From NCBI RefSeq assembly GCF_030930995.1, contig NZ_CP133217.1:1664001-1728000 (forward strand): 64,000 nt of DNA, written 5' to 3'. Origin of the DNA: Thiothrix subterranea (lineage in GTDB: Bacteria > Pseudomonadota > Gammaproteobacteria > Thiotrichales > Thiotrichaceae). The translations under genes and the position numbers were made by a program. Of the stretch, positions 33,803-42,534 are shown in pieces; position 1 is the first letter of the stretch; every line of letters starts with the position of its first letter. The notes below the pieces were generated by a model. It saw nothing but the letters and a program-made list of their open reading frames with translations. It searched no databases and was not told the origin of the DNA.

Positions 33803-35104
33803 TTACAGCCGCCATACAGTAATGTGGAGAGCCTGCAACGCCGCAGGATCGTACAAGGATTTGATGTCTGCCAATACCGGTTTACTGCCACGGAGTAGGG
33901 CGTGTAGTTCTTGTGGTTTTAAGCTGGCAAATTCATTGTGTGAGACCGCAACCACCAACGCATCTACCGGAGCTTGTGGTGTTAACTGAGTCAGCTTAAC
34001 GCCGGGGTATTCTGCCGCTACCTCTTCAGCATTCGCCCAAGGGTCAGTCACTACCGTCACCACACCGAAATCTTCCAGCTCACGAATAATGTCGATTACC
34101 TTGGAATTGCGGATGTCAGGGCAGTTTTCCTTGAAGGTGACACCCATTACGCCAACTCGCGCACCATTCGGATTCACACCGTTTTGGATCATTTTCTTGA
34201 CAGTAGTACGCGCTACGTAACGCCCCATATTGTCGTTGATACGTCGCCCGGCAAGGATAACTTGTGGGATATAGCCCAATTTTTCGGCTTTGTCGGTGAG
34301 GTAATAGGGGTCAACACCAATGCAGTGACCACCCACTAAGCCGGGGCGGAAGGGTAGGAAATTCCATTTCGTTCCGGCAGCTTCTAAGACGCTAACCGTA
34401 TCAATGCCCATCCGTGAAAAAATGACACTCAATTCATTCATTAGTGAGATATTTAGGTCGCGCTGGGTGTTTTCAATGACTTTAGAGGCTTCTGCGACTT
34501 TGATGCTGGATGCTTTGTGTGTGCCAGCTTTGATAACGCGGCGGTAAAGTGCATCCACGTAATCTGCCGCTTCAGGTGTAGAGCCGGAGGTTACTTTCTT
34601 GATCGTGGTTAGTGTGTTTACTTTGTCGCCGGGGTTAATCCGTTCGGGTGAGTAACCTGCAAAGAAATCCACGTTAAATTGTAGCCCAGAAACCCGTTCA
34701 ATGACTGGAATGCAATCTTCTTCAGTAGCGCCGGGGTAAACCGTTGATTCGTAAATCACTACATCACCACGCTTGATGATTTTACCAATGCTTTCACTGG
34801 CTTTGGTCAACGGGGTCAGGTCAGGGCGTTTGTGCGCATCAATGGGTGTTGGCACAGTCACGATGAAGACATTAGCATCACGCAAATCGTCCAACTGCGC
34901 GGTGTAACTTAAATGCTTCGCCGCTTGTAACTCTTCTGGCGTGGTTTCCAGCGTATGGTCATTGCCGCTTTTGAGTTCCTCAATCCGGGCTTTGTTAATA
35001 TCAAAGCCGATAGTGGGGAGGATTCTGCCAAATTCGACTGCCAACGGTAGCCCGACGTAGCCCAAGCCGATAATAGCGAGAGTGGATTCTTCAATAGTTT
35101 TCAT
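33803..35104 (-). CDS. wbpA: UDP-N-acetylglucosamine 6-dehydrogenase (WbpA/WecC-type)
   Basis: 433 residues, UDP-glucose/GDP-mannose dehydrogenase family, WbpA/TviB group. NAD site AIIGLGYVGLPLAVEFGR, the YESTVYPGATEED segment, the catalytic Cys in VGGHCIGVDPYYLTDKAE and a C-terminal VTFKENCPDIRNSKV characteristic of the UDP-GlcNAc/ManNAc group. It makes the uronic acid used by WbpB. It leads a 21-gene minus-strand string, and a Crp-like site lies 216-231 bases before its start, inside a duplicated upstream region. Confidence 0.93.
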   Translation of the reverse strand: MKTIEESTLAIIGLGYVGLPLAVEFGRILPTIGFDINKARIEELKSGNDHTLETTPEELQAAKHLSYTAQLDDLRDANVFIVTVPTPIDAHKRPDLTPLTKASESIGKIIKRGDVVIYESTVYPGATEEDCIPVIERVSGLQFNVDFFAGYSPERINPGDKVNTLTTIKKVTSGSTPEAADYVDALYRRVIKAGTHKASSIKVAEASKVIENTQRDLNISLMNELSVIFSRMGIDTVSVLEAAGTKWNFLPFRPGLVGGHCIGVDPYYLTDKAEKLGYIPQVILAGRRINDNMGRYVARTTVKKMIQNGVNPNGARVGVMGVTFKENCPDIRNSKVIDIIRELEDFGVVTVVTDPWANAEEVAAEYPGVKLTQLTPQAPVDALVVAVSHNEFASLKPQELHALLRGSKPVLADIKSLYDPAALQALHITVWRL

Positions 35105-35148
35105 AGTGATGTGAATCTAGGGTTGAAATATTTAGAAATGAGGTGTTG

Positions 35149-35393
35149 ATGCCAGCGTCAGACACGCTACCGCCCTACCTCGTCATTATCAGTATCAAAT
35201 CAAAAAACAGAAGATGTAAGCCCGCATCAAGCACGCTACCGCCCTACCTTGTCATGGTCGGCATCAGTAAACGTTGTTGTTAGATGTACCATAGCTTAAT
35301 GCAATGTGGGGATTATGCCTGTGATAGCGGTCACATTCTAGTCAATTGTGGGGAGTAAAACTCACGGGGGACAGGGCTTCGATTTCGCTCAGC
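35149..35393. repeat. 245-bp upstream repeat, copy A (before wbpA)
   Basis: Starts at atgccagcgtcagacacgct and runs to gatttcgctcagc. About 90 percent identical to 40304-40549 before ugd, with a partial third copy at 44856-44897. It contains two near-copies of acgctaccgccctacctyg at a spacing of about 65 bases and the Crp-like palindrome at 35320. It probably includes the promoter of wbpA. Confidence 0.85.
35320..35335. promoter_or_regulatory. Crp-like palindrome upstream of wbpA
   Basis: TGTGA-TAGCGG-TCACA, perfect half sites. On the minus strand it is followed by ggcataatccccacattgc and then ttaagctatggtac, where TAAGCT or TATGGT could act as -10; this is uncertain. The same motif with flanks is found before ugd. 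Confidence 0.55.
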
Positions 35394-35700
35394 CCACGGA
35401 TGCCTCGTGGTAGTTCGCGAGTCCACCACTTACCTTCGCCCTGAGCGCAAAAGAAACCCCTCCTAACCTCCCCTTATCAGGGGAGGAACAAGAGGACACC
35501 TTCTCCTTCTTGCTCCCTTCCCTGATAAGGGGAGGGCTGGGGAGGGGTTTGAAACAGTTACCATAAAATCTGTCTAAATCTATTCAAACTTTATCATTTT
35601 GGTTAGGTTTATAAAAGCGTAGTGCCGTTTATCCGTAAAAGATAGCAGCAAAAGCACGGATGACTAGACAATTATCACACCGTGCTGCATTCTATTTGCC
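35394..35700. repeat. intergenic block with palindromic repeats
   Basis: No gene is supported. It holds a dispersed repeat (agcccacggatgcctcgtgg and onward, 35390-35440), also found at 43905-43955, then a long imperfect hairpin at 35457-35553 whose arms are aaacccctcctaacctcccc and ggggagggctggggaggggt. Beyond 35560 comes AT-rich DNA leading to the TnpB gene, perhaps the left end of its element (ggtttataaaagcgtagtgc, 35605-35624). Confidence 0.6.
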
Positions 35701-36936
35701 ATGATCATCAGCCACAAAATCCGCCTTGACCCCAACCATAAGCAAGCGACGTACTTGGCGAAAGCCGCTGGTACAGCACGGTTCGCCTACAATTGGGCGT
35801 TGGCAGAATGGCAAACCCAATACGCCGCATGGAAAGACGATAACACCCAGCCAAAACCCAACCAAATGGGCTTGCGCCGCCAATTGAATGCCATCAAACG
35901 CGAACAATTCCCCTGGATGCTGGAAGTCACCAAAAATGCCCCGCAAATGGCAATTATCCAACTCGGTGCAGCTTTCAAGAACTTCTTTGCGGGGCGAGCC
36001 AAGTACCCGCAATTCAAAAAGAAAGGCAAAAGCCGCGACAGTTTCACCCTCACCAATGACCAGTTTGCCATCGACGCTTGCCGCATCCGCATTCCCAACC
36101 TTGGGGTAGTGCGGATGCGGGAAACGTTACGCTTTTCCGGTAAAATTCTCTCTACCACGGTTTCCCGCACCGCTGACCAGTGGTTCGCCAGCATCACCGT
36201 GGACACTTCGACTACGCTCAGTGCAAATACGCAAGACCATAACCACCTCCCGCCTGCCGAAAACCAAGGCGCAGTGGGGGTAGATTTGGGCGTATCCGCA
36301 CTGGCAACGCTGTCAACGGGGGAAAAAGTGGTTGGGGCAAAGCCGCATAAAGCCTTGCTTTCCCGCCTAAAACGGCTCTCGCGCAGCCTGTCCCGCAAGG
36401 TCAAAGGCAGTGCCAACCGTCACAAGGCGAAGCAGAAGCTGGCAACACTTCACGCACGTATTGCCAACATTCGCCAAGACAGTTTGCACCAGTTCACCAC
36501 GGATTTGACCCGCCGATTCCACACCATCGGCATTGAAGATTTGAACGTGTCGGGTATGGTGAAAAACCGTCATTTATCCCGTGCCATCAGTGATATGGGG
36601 TTTTTCGAGTTCCGGCGGCAACTGGAATACAAGGCGGGAATGCGGGGTGCGGTGGTCGTGGTGGCTGATCGGTTTTTTGCTTCGAGCAAGACGTGTTCTG
36701 CTGCTGGCTGTGGGCATAAAGTGGACAAGCTGCCACTGTCGGTACGTGAATGGACTTGCCCCGTTTGCGGTGCAGTCCATGACCGTGACGTAAATGCCGC
36801 CAAAAATTTGGAAGAATACGCCGTGAGTTCCACGGTGTCTGCCTGTGGAGGGGAAGGCTCTGGCTCTCGGTGCAAACCGAAGGTGAAACCAGCCCCAATG
36901 AAGCAGGAATTTAACCGCAAACTTGACCTTGGTTAA
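35701..36936 (+). CDS. tnpB: TnpB, RNA-guided nuclease of an IS200/IS605-type element
   Basis: 411 residues. OrfB N terminus IRLDPNHKQATYLAKAAGTARFAYNWAL is typical and followed by a central OrfB_IS605 part. The three RuvC-like acidic residues are seen in GVDLGVSALATLS, GIEDLNVSGM and HDRDVNAAKN. The four-cysteine zinc finger reads CSAAGCGHK and CPVCG. All key residues are present, so nuclease function is likely. TnpB cuts DNA using a guide RNA transcribed from the element's right end. No tnpA accompanies it, so it may be mobilised in trans. Part of the coding sequence (36206-36224) equals a dispersed repeat. Confidence 0.92.
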   Translation: MIISHKIRLDPNHKQATYLAKAAGTARFAYNWALAEWQTQYAAWKDDNTQPKPNQMGLRRQLNAIKREQFPWMLEVTKNAPQMAIIQLGAAFKNFFAGRAKYPQFKKKGKSRDSFTLTNDQFAIDACRIRIPNLGVVRMRETLRFSGKILSTTVSRTADQWFASITVDTSTTLSANTQDHNHLPPAENQGAVGVDLGVSALATLSTGEKVVGAKPHKALLSRLKRLSRSLSRKVKGSANRHKAKQKLATLHARIANIRQDSLHQFTTDLTRRFHTIGIEDLNVSGMVKNRHLSRAISDMGFFEFRRQLEYKAGMRGAVVVVADRFFASSKTCSAAGCGHKVDKLPLSVREWTCPVCGAVHDRDVNAAKNLEEYAVSSTVSACGGEGSGSRCKPKVKPAPMKQEFNRKLDLG

Positions 36937-36985
36937 GTTTGTATAAGTTTAAAGGAACGGTTTCTCTAAGTCTTAACTTAATGGC
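36840..36985 (+). ncRNA. possible TnpB guide RNA (omega RNA) region
   Basis: In TnpB elements the guide RNA overlaps the 3' end of the gene and ends at the right end of the element. Here the last 100 bases of tnpB and the 45 following bases contain GC-rich potential stems (ggctctggctctcggtgc, 36859-36876). The right end may lie near 36950-36980. This is placed by analogy; I could not identify a secondary structure with certainty. Confidence 0.3.
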
Positions 36986-37480
36986 AGTGTTCCTTTAGGG
37001 AGGGGAGGATGTCAAAAGACGGCAAGCGGGACACATCAATTTGAGTAAGCATATTCTTTGTCTCCTTGAGCTGCTGCTCCAAATCACGGTTCTGACCAAG
37101 GATTTCCAGCATACTGAAGTAATCCAGAAACCGTCTGTCATCATTATGCAGCAACAGGCGTAGCCTTGTCCCGATTTCGCGTACCACTGCCTCCGCCGGT
37201 CGCCCTTTAAAGTCGCATAAAATCGCCAACACCAAGGCATCCGGCGTATTGCGTTCTAACAGCGCATTGCAATCAATGGTGTGCATATCGACCAGCGTAT
37301 ACTGATACGACAAATTAGGCTCTTGAATCGTCTGAGGCATACGGCAGCGTTCTTTGCCGATATACAGCAAATACTGCTGAATCGGCTCGACATGCTCACC
37401 CCGAATATCCTGATAATAGCGCAACATCCGCCAAGCAATGTTCGCCTGATTATTATTCTGGATCTCGATTTGTATAAGCC
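36978..37480 (-). pseudogene. Rpn/YhgA-like nuclease, C-terminal fragment
   Basis: About 168 codons of a transposase/nuclease of the Rpn group distinct from copies A and B. The frame enters at LIQIEIQNNNQANIAWRML, the second half of the PD-(D/E)XK core, and continues through DIRGEHVEPIQQYLLYIG and VREIGTRLRLLL to a coiled C terminus. The N terminus with the first catalytic residues is missing, replaced at about 37480 by a dispersed repeat (cgccctgagcgcagtcgaag). The open frame runs further upstream to 37649 but only through the antisense of fic. Confidence 0.75.
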
Positions 37481-37536
37481 CACTCACCCGCGCCCTGAGC
37501 GCAGTCGAAGGGCAGGGCTGCCAATAGCGTTTCGGC

Positions 37537-39009
37537 TTAGTCATTTCCAAACTGGAAAGCTTGTCGAACCACTGTCTCCACTTCATCCAGCACACTATCG
37601 GGCAAATGTGCATACTGCTTGCGCCGATGTTTCGAGAGATGTCCGCCATTGCCCCAAGCCATCCGCACCAATGCTGCTATGTCTTTCTTCGGCAAATCAA
37701 AACGCTGCTCCAGCGCAGTGGTGGCTTGATCATAGCCATCCAGCCAAGCCATTTCCTGAGGCATTTCCACTTCAATCGCTTGTTGCAATATCTGATGCAG
37801 AAAGGCCACTTCACGGTCGGCATTAAAAAAACGGTAGCTGCGGCTATCGGCTGCTTTAAGGATGTAAGGCTCAATCTCTGCCCGTCGATAATCCCAAAGC
37901 CTTGTGATCGGCTGCGAAAACCCTGTCAGTACTTCATGGTAAGCTGGGATGTTTTGCATAATCACTGCCGAAACCGGCACAATCATATCGGCGGGTAGCT
38001 GCGGGTGTCGTGCCAATACCTGATGAAACATAAAACGGTGCAAGCGCCCATTGCCATCCATAAACGGATGCAGGTAAACAAACCCAAACGCGGCACAAGC
38101 TGCCTGTACCAATACATCAACGCCGCGTTGGCTATCATTGGTAAACGCTTCCCAACCTTGCATTAAGTTCGGCAACACCTCAGGAGGTGGGGGGAAATAC
38201 GTAACCCTGCCCAAACTGTTTTCCAGCCAGTTTTGTCGCCAGCGGTAACCGGCCTCCTGACTGTATACATCCCGTACCACGGCATTTTGCAAAATGACCA
38301 AATCATCTTCTGTCAGTTGCGGGTATTCATGCACCCGTTGCAATAACTGCACAAACCGTTCTTCTTTCTGGGCGCTGGGTGTCTCTTTCTCAATGGCAAA
38401 ACTGCTACGGGTTTCCGACAGATACAGATAATGGATAGCCCGTTGATAAACCGCTGCCGAATGCCCTTGGTAAAACAGTTGATGTGCTTGCGCTAACAAA
38501 CTTTCCAATGTTGCCTTGCCAGCCAGCACATCCCGCCTAACAGTGGGGCAAAACTGAGCATTTCCTAAGGCATTATTGGTGATCCGATAGGTTTTGTGTC
38601 GATCCCCATGTTGGGCAGTAAAATAAATGTCGTTGGGAAACAGGTCGATGTATTTACCCGTCGGTGTCGTGGGCGCATCCAGCGAATCCCCGCGTAACCA
38701 TTCCCACAAAAAACACAAACGTCGGATGCTTTCCCCATTGGGTGTTTGGGCGAGGCGAGTCAATAGCTCAGCGGGTTGGATATGCTCAAATGCTGCATCA
38801 ATCACTTCCAGATTAATGCCTTCATGCTTGAGGGCAAATTCTAAATGCCCCAGCGGCGTATCCTGCAACGCGACACCGTGCGGAAACAGCAACTTCCCCT
38901 GAGTTTCAGTACGTTGGCTGACTGTTCCCGATACCTGTGCAACCGGTGAGACGGGTTTGACAGCTAACGTTAACTGCTCCACTAAGTATGCGTAACCGAC
39001 TAAACTCAT
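37537..39009 (-). CDS. Fic-family protein
   Basis: 490 residues from ATG 39009. The Fic core motif HPFMDGNGRLHRF is around residue 315, fitting the HPFx(D/E)GNGRxxR consensus for AMP transfer. An inhibitory-helix motif, SSFAIEKE, near residue 210 matches (S/T)xxxE(G/N) type II autoinhibition. The C-terminal part, including KKDIAALVRMAWG, looks like a winged-helix. It could AMPylate or otherwise modify a host-cell protein; the target is unknown. Remnants of a second copy lie at 44590-44840. Confidence 0.88.
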   Translation of the reverse strand: MSLVGYAYLVEQLTLAVKPVSPVAQVSGTVSQRTETQGKLLFPHGVALQDTPLGHLEFALKHEGINLEVIDAAFEHIQPAELLTRLAQTPNGESIRRLCFLWEWLRGDSLDAPTTPTGKYIDLFPNDIYFTAQHGDRHKTYRITNNALGNAQFCPTVRRDVLAGKATLESLLAQAHQLFYQGHSAAVYQRAIHYLYLSETRSSFAIEKETPSAQKEERFVQLLQRVHEYPQLTEDDLVILQNAVVRDVYSQEAGYRWRQNWLENSLGRVTYFPPPPEVLPNLMQGWEAFTNDSQRGVDVLVQAACAAFGFVYLHPFMDGNGRLHRFMFHQVLARHPQLPADMIVPVSAVIMQNIPAYHEVLTGFSQPITRLWDYRRAEIEPYILKAADSRSYRFFNADREVAFLHQILQQAIEVEMPQEMAWLDGYDQATTALEQRFDLPKKDIAALVRMAWGNGGHLSKHRRKQYAHLPDSVLDEVETVVRQAFQFGND

Positions 39010-39110
39010 GCTCAAATCCGAAAAATCTTCAGTGAATCTGAAATTTTATCAGAAAAAGCTATTTTTGGCGTTTTTATTTGAATTTAGCTCAGAAGGGCTG
39101 ACCGATGCGA

Positions 39111-40277
39111 TTAGTCACTCCCAAACAAATCACGTGTATAGACTTTCGCGGCGACATCCCCCAACTCATCCACCATCCGATTCGCCACAATCACATCACT
39201 CATCTGCTTAAACGCTTCCACATTGCGAATCACCGCCGAGCGGAAAAACGTCTCTTCCTGCAACACCGGCTCATACACCACCACATCAATCCCCTTGGCC
39301 TTGATGCGCTTCATAATCCCCTGAATGCTGGATGCGCGGAAATTATCCGACCCCGCTTTCATAATTAGCCGATAAATCCCCACCACCCGTGGGTTACGGC
39401 GAATAATGTCATCAGCAATGAAATCCTTGCGGGTACGGTTCGCATCCACAATCGCATTGATCAGGTTTTGCGGCACTTGGTTGTAATTCGCCAACAACTG
39501 CTTGGTATCTTTCGGCAAGCAATACCCACCATACCCAAACGACGGGTTGTTGTAATGGTTGCCAATGCGCGGGTCGAGACATACCCCGTCAATGATCTGG
39601 CGCGTATCCAACCCGTGGGTCGCCGCGTAAGTATCCAGCTCATTAAAATACGCCACCCGCATCGCCAGATAGGTATTCGCAAACAGCTTGATTGCCTCCG
39701 CCTCGGTCGAATCGGTGAATAGGGTAGGGATGTCACCCTTAAGCGCTCCTTGTTGCAACAACTCGGCAAACGTTGCCGCTCGCTGCGAACGCTCCCCCAC
39801 CACAATCCGTGATGGGTAGAGGTTGTCATACAACGCCCGCCCTTCGCGCAAAAATTCCGGCGAGAAAATAATATTATCGCTACCCATTTCCGCCCGGATA
39901 CGCGCCGTATACCCCACCGGCACGGTCGACTTGATCACCATCACCGCATCCGGGTTGAATTCCATCACATCGCGGATCACCGCTTCCACCGAGCGCGTAT
40001 TGAAGGTGTTGGTCGGGGTGTCGTAATCGGTCGGGGTCGCAATCACCACAAAAGCAGCATCGCGATAAGCATCCGCTTTATCCAACGTAGCGCGGAACTG
40101 CAAATCGTCACGCGCAAGAAACTGTTCAATTTCCGTGTCGGCAATCGGTGACTGCCGCGCATTCAATTGCGCCACCTTCTCCGGCACAATATCCAAGGCA
40201 ACAACCTCATGGTGTTGCGCTAACAACAACGCATTAGACAACCCGACGTAGCCCGTTCCGGCAATAGCAATTTTCAT
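39111..40277 (-). CDS. ugd: UDP-glucose 6-dehydrogenase
   Basis: 388 residues, Ugd family, making UDP-glucuronate from UDP-glucose. [19 protein letters not shown] is the NAD-binding motif, KSTVPVGYT the sugar-binding segment, and [14 protein letters not shown] carries the catalytic Cys. Shorter than WbpA (388 against 433), as is typical for the Gram-negative Ugd group. The upstream region is a copy of that before wbpA and carries a Crp-like site 199-214 bases before the start. A decayed partial copy of the gene is at 45588-45690. Confidence 0.92.
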   Translation of the reverse strand: MKIAIAGTGYVGLSNALLLAQHHEVVALDIVPEKVAQLNARQSPIADTEIEQFLARDDLQFRATLDKADAYRDAAFVVIATPTDYDTPTNTFNTRSVEAVIRDVMEFNPDAVMVIKSTVPVGYTARIRAEMGSDNIIFSPEFLREGRALYDNLYPSRIVVGERSQRAATFAELLQQGALKGDIPTLFTDSTEAEAIKLFANTYLAMRVAYFNELDTYAATHGLDTRQIIDGVCLDPRIGNHYNNPSFGYGGYCLPKDTKQLLANYNQVPQNLINAIVDANRTRKDFIADDIIRRNPRVVGIYRLIMKAGSDNFRASSIQGIMKRIKAKGIDVVVYEPVLQEETFFRSAVIRNVEAFKQMSDVIVANRMVDELGDVAAKVYTRDLFGSD

Positions 40278-40303
40278 GGTGGTTATTTCAAATAAGTGAG
40301 GAA

Positions 40304-40549
40304 TATGCCAGCGCCAGACACGCTACCGCCCTACCTCGTCATTATCAGTATCAAATCAAAAAACAGAAAATGTAAGCCCGCATCAAGAACGCTACCGCCC
40401 TACCTTGTCATGGTCGGCATCAGTAAGTGTTCGTGTGAGATGTACCATAGCTTAATGGAGTAAGGGGATTATGCCTGTGATTGCGGTCACATTCTAGTCA
40501 ATTGTGGAGAGTAAAATTCACGGGGAACAGGGCTTCGACTACGCTCAGC
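40304..40549. repeat. 245-bp upstream repeat, copy B (before ugd)
   Basis: Starts at atgccagcgccagacacgct and ends at ggcttcgactacgctcagc, about 90 percent identical to copy A at 35149-35393. Differences cluster around 40425-40470. It includes the Crp-like site at 40476-40491. Confidence 0.85.
40476..40491. promoter_or_regulatory. Crp-like palindrome upstream of ugd
   Basis: TGTGA-TTGCGG-TCACA, perfect half sites, inside the duplicated upstream region. The position relative to the gene start is nearly the same as for wbpA, suggesting both are co-regulated. Confidence 0.55.
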
Positions 40550-40620
40550 ACTAATCAGGGAGGGGAGGAGTGCTTGGTGGCGAAGCCGCCTTATGTTCAC
40601 AGAAATTCTGTTGCTTTTTT

Positions 40621-41982
40621 CTATCTGTTGGTTGAGATGACGTAATAGCCGCCCGTCTTAGGCGCACCCCGAAATTCAATCTTCTGTTCTGCCCTAAGCT
40701 GTTGAAGCCACCGCTCAACCGTTCGCTGTGCCTTGTCACTCAAACGCACCAATTCACTGGTGTTCAAACCGGGGTGTGCCAAAAGCAGTTGCACCAAGTC
40801 TTCGGGTGAACTTACACCGCCATTTACACCGCCATTTACACCGCCATTTACACCGCCATCTGTAAGCTGCTTGCGGAGTATGACCCGAAAACCTTGCTGT
40901 GATTCTTCGAACATCGGTTCTGGCAGCCCGTGCTGTTCACACGCTCGTTTGATCCGACCAATACCTGAGCCATAACGCTCAATCATCCCGCATTCCTTGA
41001 ACAGTTTGGCAACCGCTCGGTTGCGGGTGCGTGACGAATAGTGACCACTGTGGAGTTGAGCAACCGTCAGATCGCCATATAACTTGCCGGGATTGAAAAA
41101 TTCCATCCGGTCGTCGTAAATCTTGATAATCGAGTTGCCGCTGTCACGATAGTCCCGATGCACCACCATATTGATGACAATTTCCCGCAATGCCTCCAAC
41201 GGATAATCATAGCGCTCTTCCCGCTGCGGCTTACCCGTGATGATGTATTCCACCATCAGGTGTTTACGGATAAATCCCAGCCCCTCATCAACTTGCGTGA
41301 ACAAGTCCGTATCCAGGCTGATGCTGTCGATAATGTCGGTTTCGGTCTTGAACCTGCCAAGCTGTAAGGAAGTAATGGCGGAGCTTCTATCCACAAACAG
41401 CAAATAAGCGGCAAAGGTCAGCTTGCCGTCCTTGACCAGTTCGTATTTTTGCAGCGTGGTGAACGGGTCTTCATCAAAACGTTTCTGCTGGTGCTGCTCA
41501 ATGCGTTGAATCAGCCGCAATACCTTATCCATCGACACATCAGCAAAATCATGACGCGGGTCAAGGTGATAATCCCAGCTCGAATTGATGGTCTTCAAAT
41601 GCTCATTGGCGATTTCATCTAGCGTCATCAGGTGGTTGGCGTTCTGCACACGCTTGAAATAACGACTCTTAAAGGCAATCGGCTTGATCGGTTGCTCAGT
41701 GACCCGAACCAGTACCAGTGTTTTGCCATCCACCTCATGCGCTTCCATATCCGGCAGCACACTGGGGTAGGTGTTGTTCTTGATCTGGTTCAGCCAATCC
41801 TTCAATGTCTCTGGGGTGAGCTGAACCCCTAGAGGCTTGCCGTCATCCGCTACCCCAATCACAATTTGCCCACCTTGCGTATTGGCAAAGGCGACCACCG
41901 TTTCAATCACCGCCTTCTGAAAGGATGCCTTGAATTCGGTGCATTGATTTTCGCCGGAATGGATGAGGTCGATGATGGGCAT
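40621..41982 (-). CDS. AlbA_2/Schlafen-like ATP-binding transcriptional regulator
   Basis: 453 residues from ATG 41982 (MPIIDLIHSGEN). The AlbA_2 domain is at the N terminus (TEFKASFQKAVIETVVAFANTQGG), followed by an ATPase-like HATPase_c_4 region (LREIVINMVVHRDYRDSG and GSGIGRIKRACEQHG) and a C-terminal winged helix (VRLSDKAQRTVERWLQQLR). A linker made of GGVN repeats joins the latter. Members are linked to phage defence or regulation, but no specific role is established. The frame is open to 42057; family length favours the later ATG. Confidence 0.85.
   Translation of the reverse strand: MPIIDLIHSGENQCTEFKASFQKAVIETVVAFANTQGGQIVIGVADDGKPLGVQLTPETLKDWLNQIKNNTYPSVLPDMEAHEVDGKTLVLVRVTEQPIKPIAFKSRYFKRVQNANHLMTLDEIANEHLKTINSSWDYHLDPRHDFADVSMDKVLRLIQRIEQHQQKRFDEDPFTTLQKYELVKDGKLTFAAYLLFVDRSSAITSLQLGRFKTETDIIDSISLDTDLFTQVDEGLGFIRKHLMVEYIITGKPQREERYDYPLEALREIVINMVVHRDYRDSGNSIIKIYDDRMEFFNPGKLYGDLTVAQLHSGHYSSRTRNRAVAKLFKECGMIERYGSGIGRIKRACEQHGLPEPMFEESQQGFRVILRKQLTDGGVNGGVNGGVNGGVSSPEDLVQLLLAHPGLNTSELVRLSDKAQRTVERWLQQLRAEQKIEFRGAPKTGGYYVISTNR
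40811..40860 (-). repeat. 12-bp tandem repeat encoding GGVN linker
   Basis: acaccgccattt repeated about four times, giving NGGV repeats in the linker between the ATPase-like part and the winged helix of the AlbA_2 protein. The length is a multiple of three, so slippage would change the linker length without loss of frame. Confidence 0.9.
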
Positions 41983-42534
41983 GTTAGTGTTTGGTTCTGC
42001 TGCTGATGTCTTTATAGGGAAGATTGTCGGGCTGAAGCCCGACCTACAGTCACTCATCCAGTAACGTTCGGAGTGATCAGGATGGGCTTCTTCTCAATCG
42101 CTCTTCCTTTGTCATCATTATGCAGCAACAGGTGTAGCCTTGTCCCGATTTCCCGTACCACTGCCTCCGCTGGTCGCCCTTTAAAGTCGCATAAAATCGC
42201 CAACAATGTCTTTGGTGCTGGAATATTTGCTGTTAGGCGTTTGGCTTTTCATGGTTTAGGTGCTGACCGTGCTGATTGGCTTGAAAGCACGAGTATAGGC
42301 GATGTACGGCGTTTTCGTATAAGCCCACTTGCCCGCGCCCTGAGCGCAGTCGAAGGGCATTTGCAATATACCCGACCTCGCCGAGATTTGAATATTCATG
42401 AAGAACCTCACCCCCCGCCCCCTCTCCTTGACAGGCGAGGGGGAGAAAGAGTCGCATTTCTTAGCCCCTCTCCTGTCAAGGAGAGGGGGCGGGGTGAGGG
42501 TTCTTTTAGAGGAATGTCATTACCTGTAAGCTCT
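41983..42534. repeat. intergenic block of repeats and a small Rpn fragment
   Basis: No intact gene. It includes a palindrome gtcgggctgaagcccgac (42028-42045), whose sequence type recurs inside yejF at 51950; a 100-bp copy of part of the Rpn fragment (42110-42212, matching 37138-37232); a dispersed repeat cgccctgagcgcagtcgaag (42338-42357); and a long hairpin at 42404-42508 with arms caccccccgccccctctcct and its complement. The block reads as debris from duplications. Confidence 0.7.
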
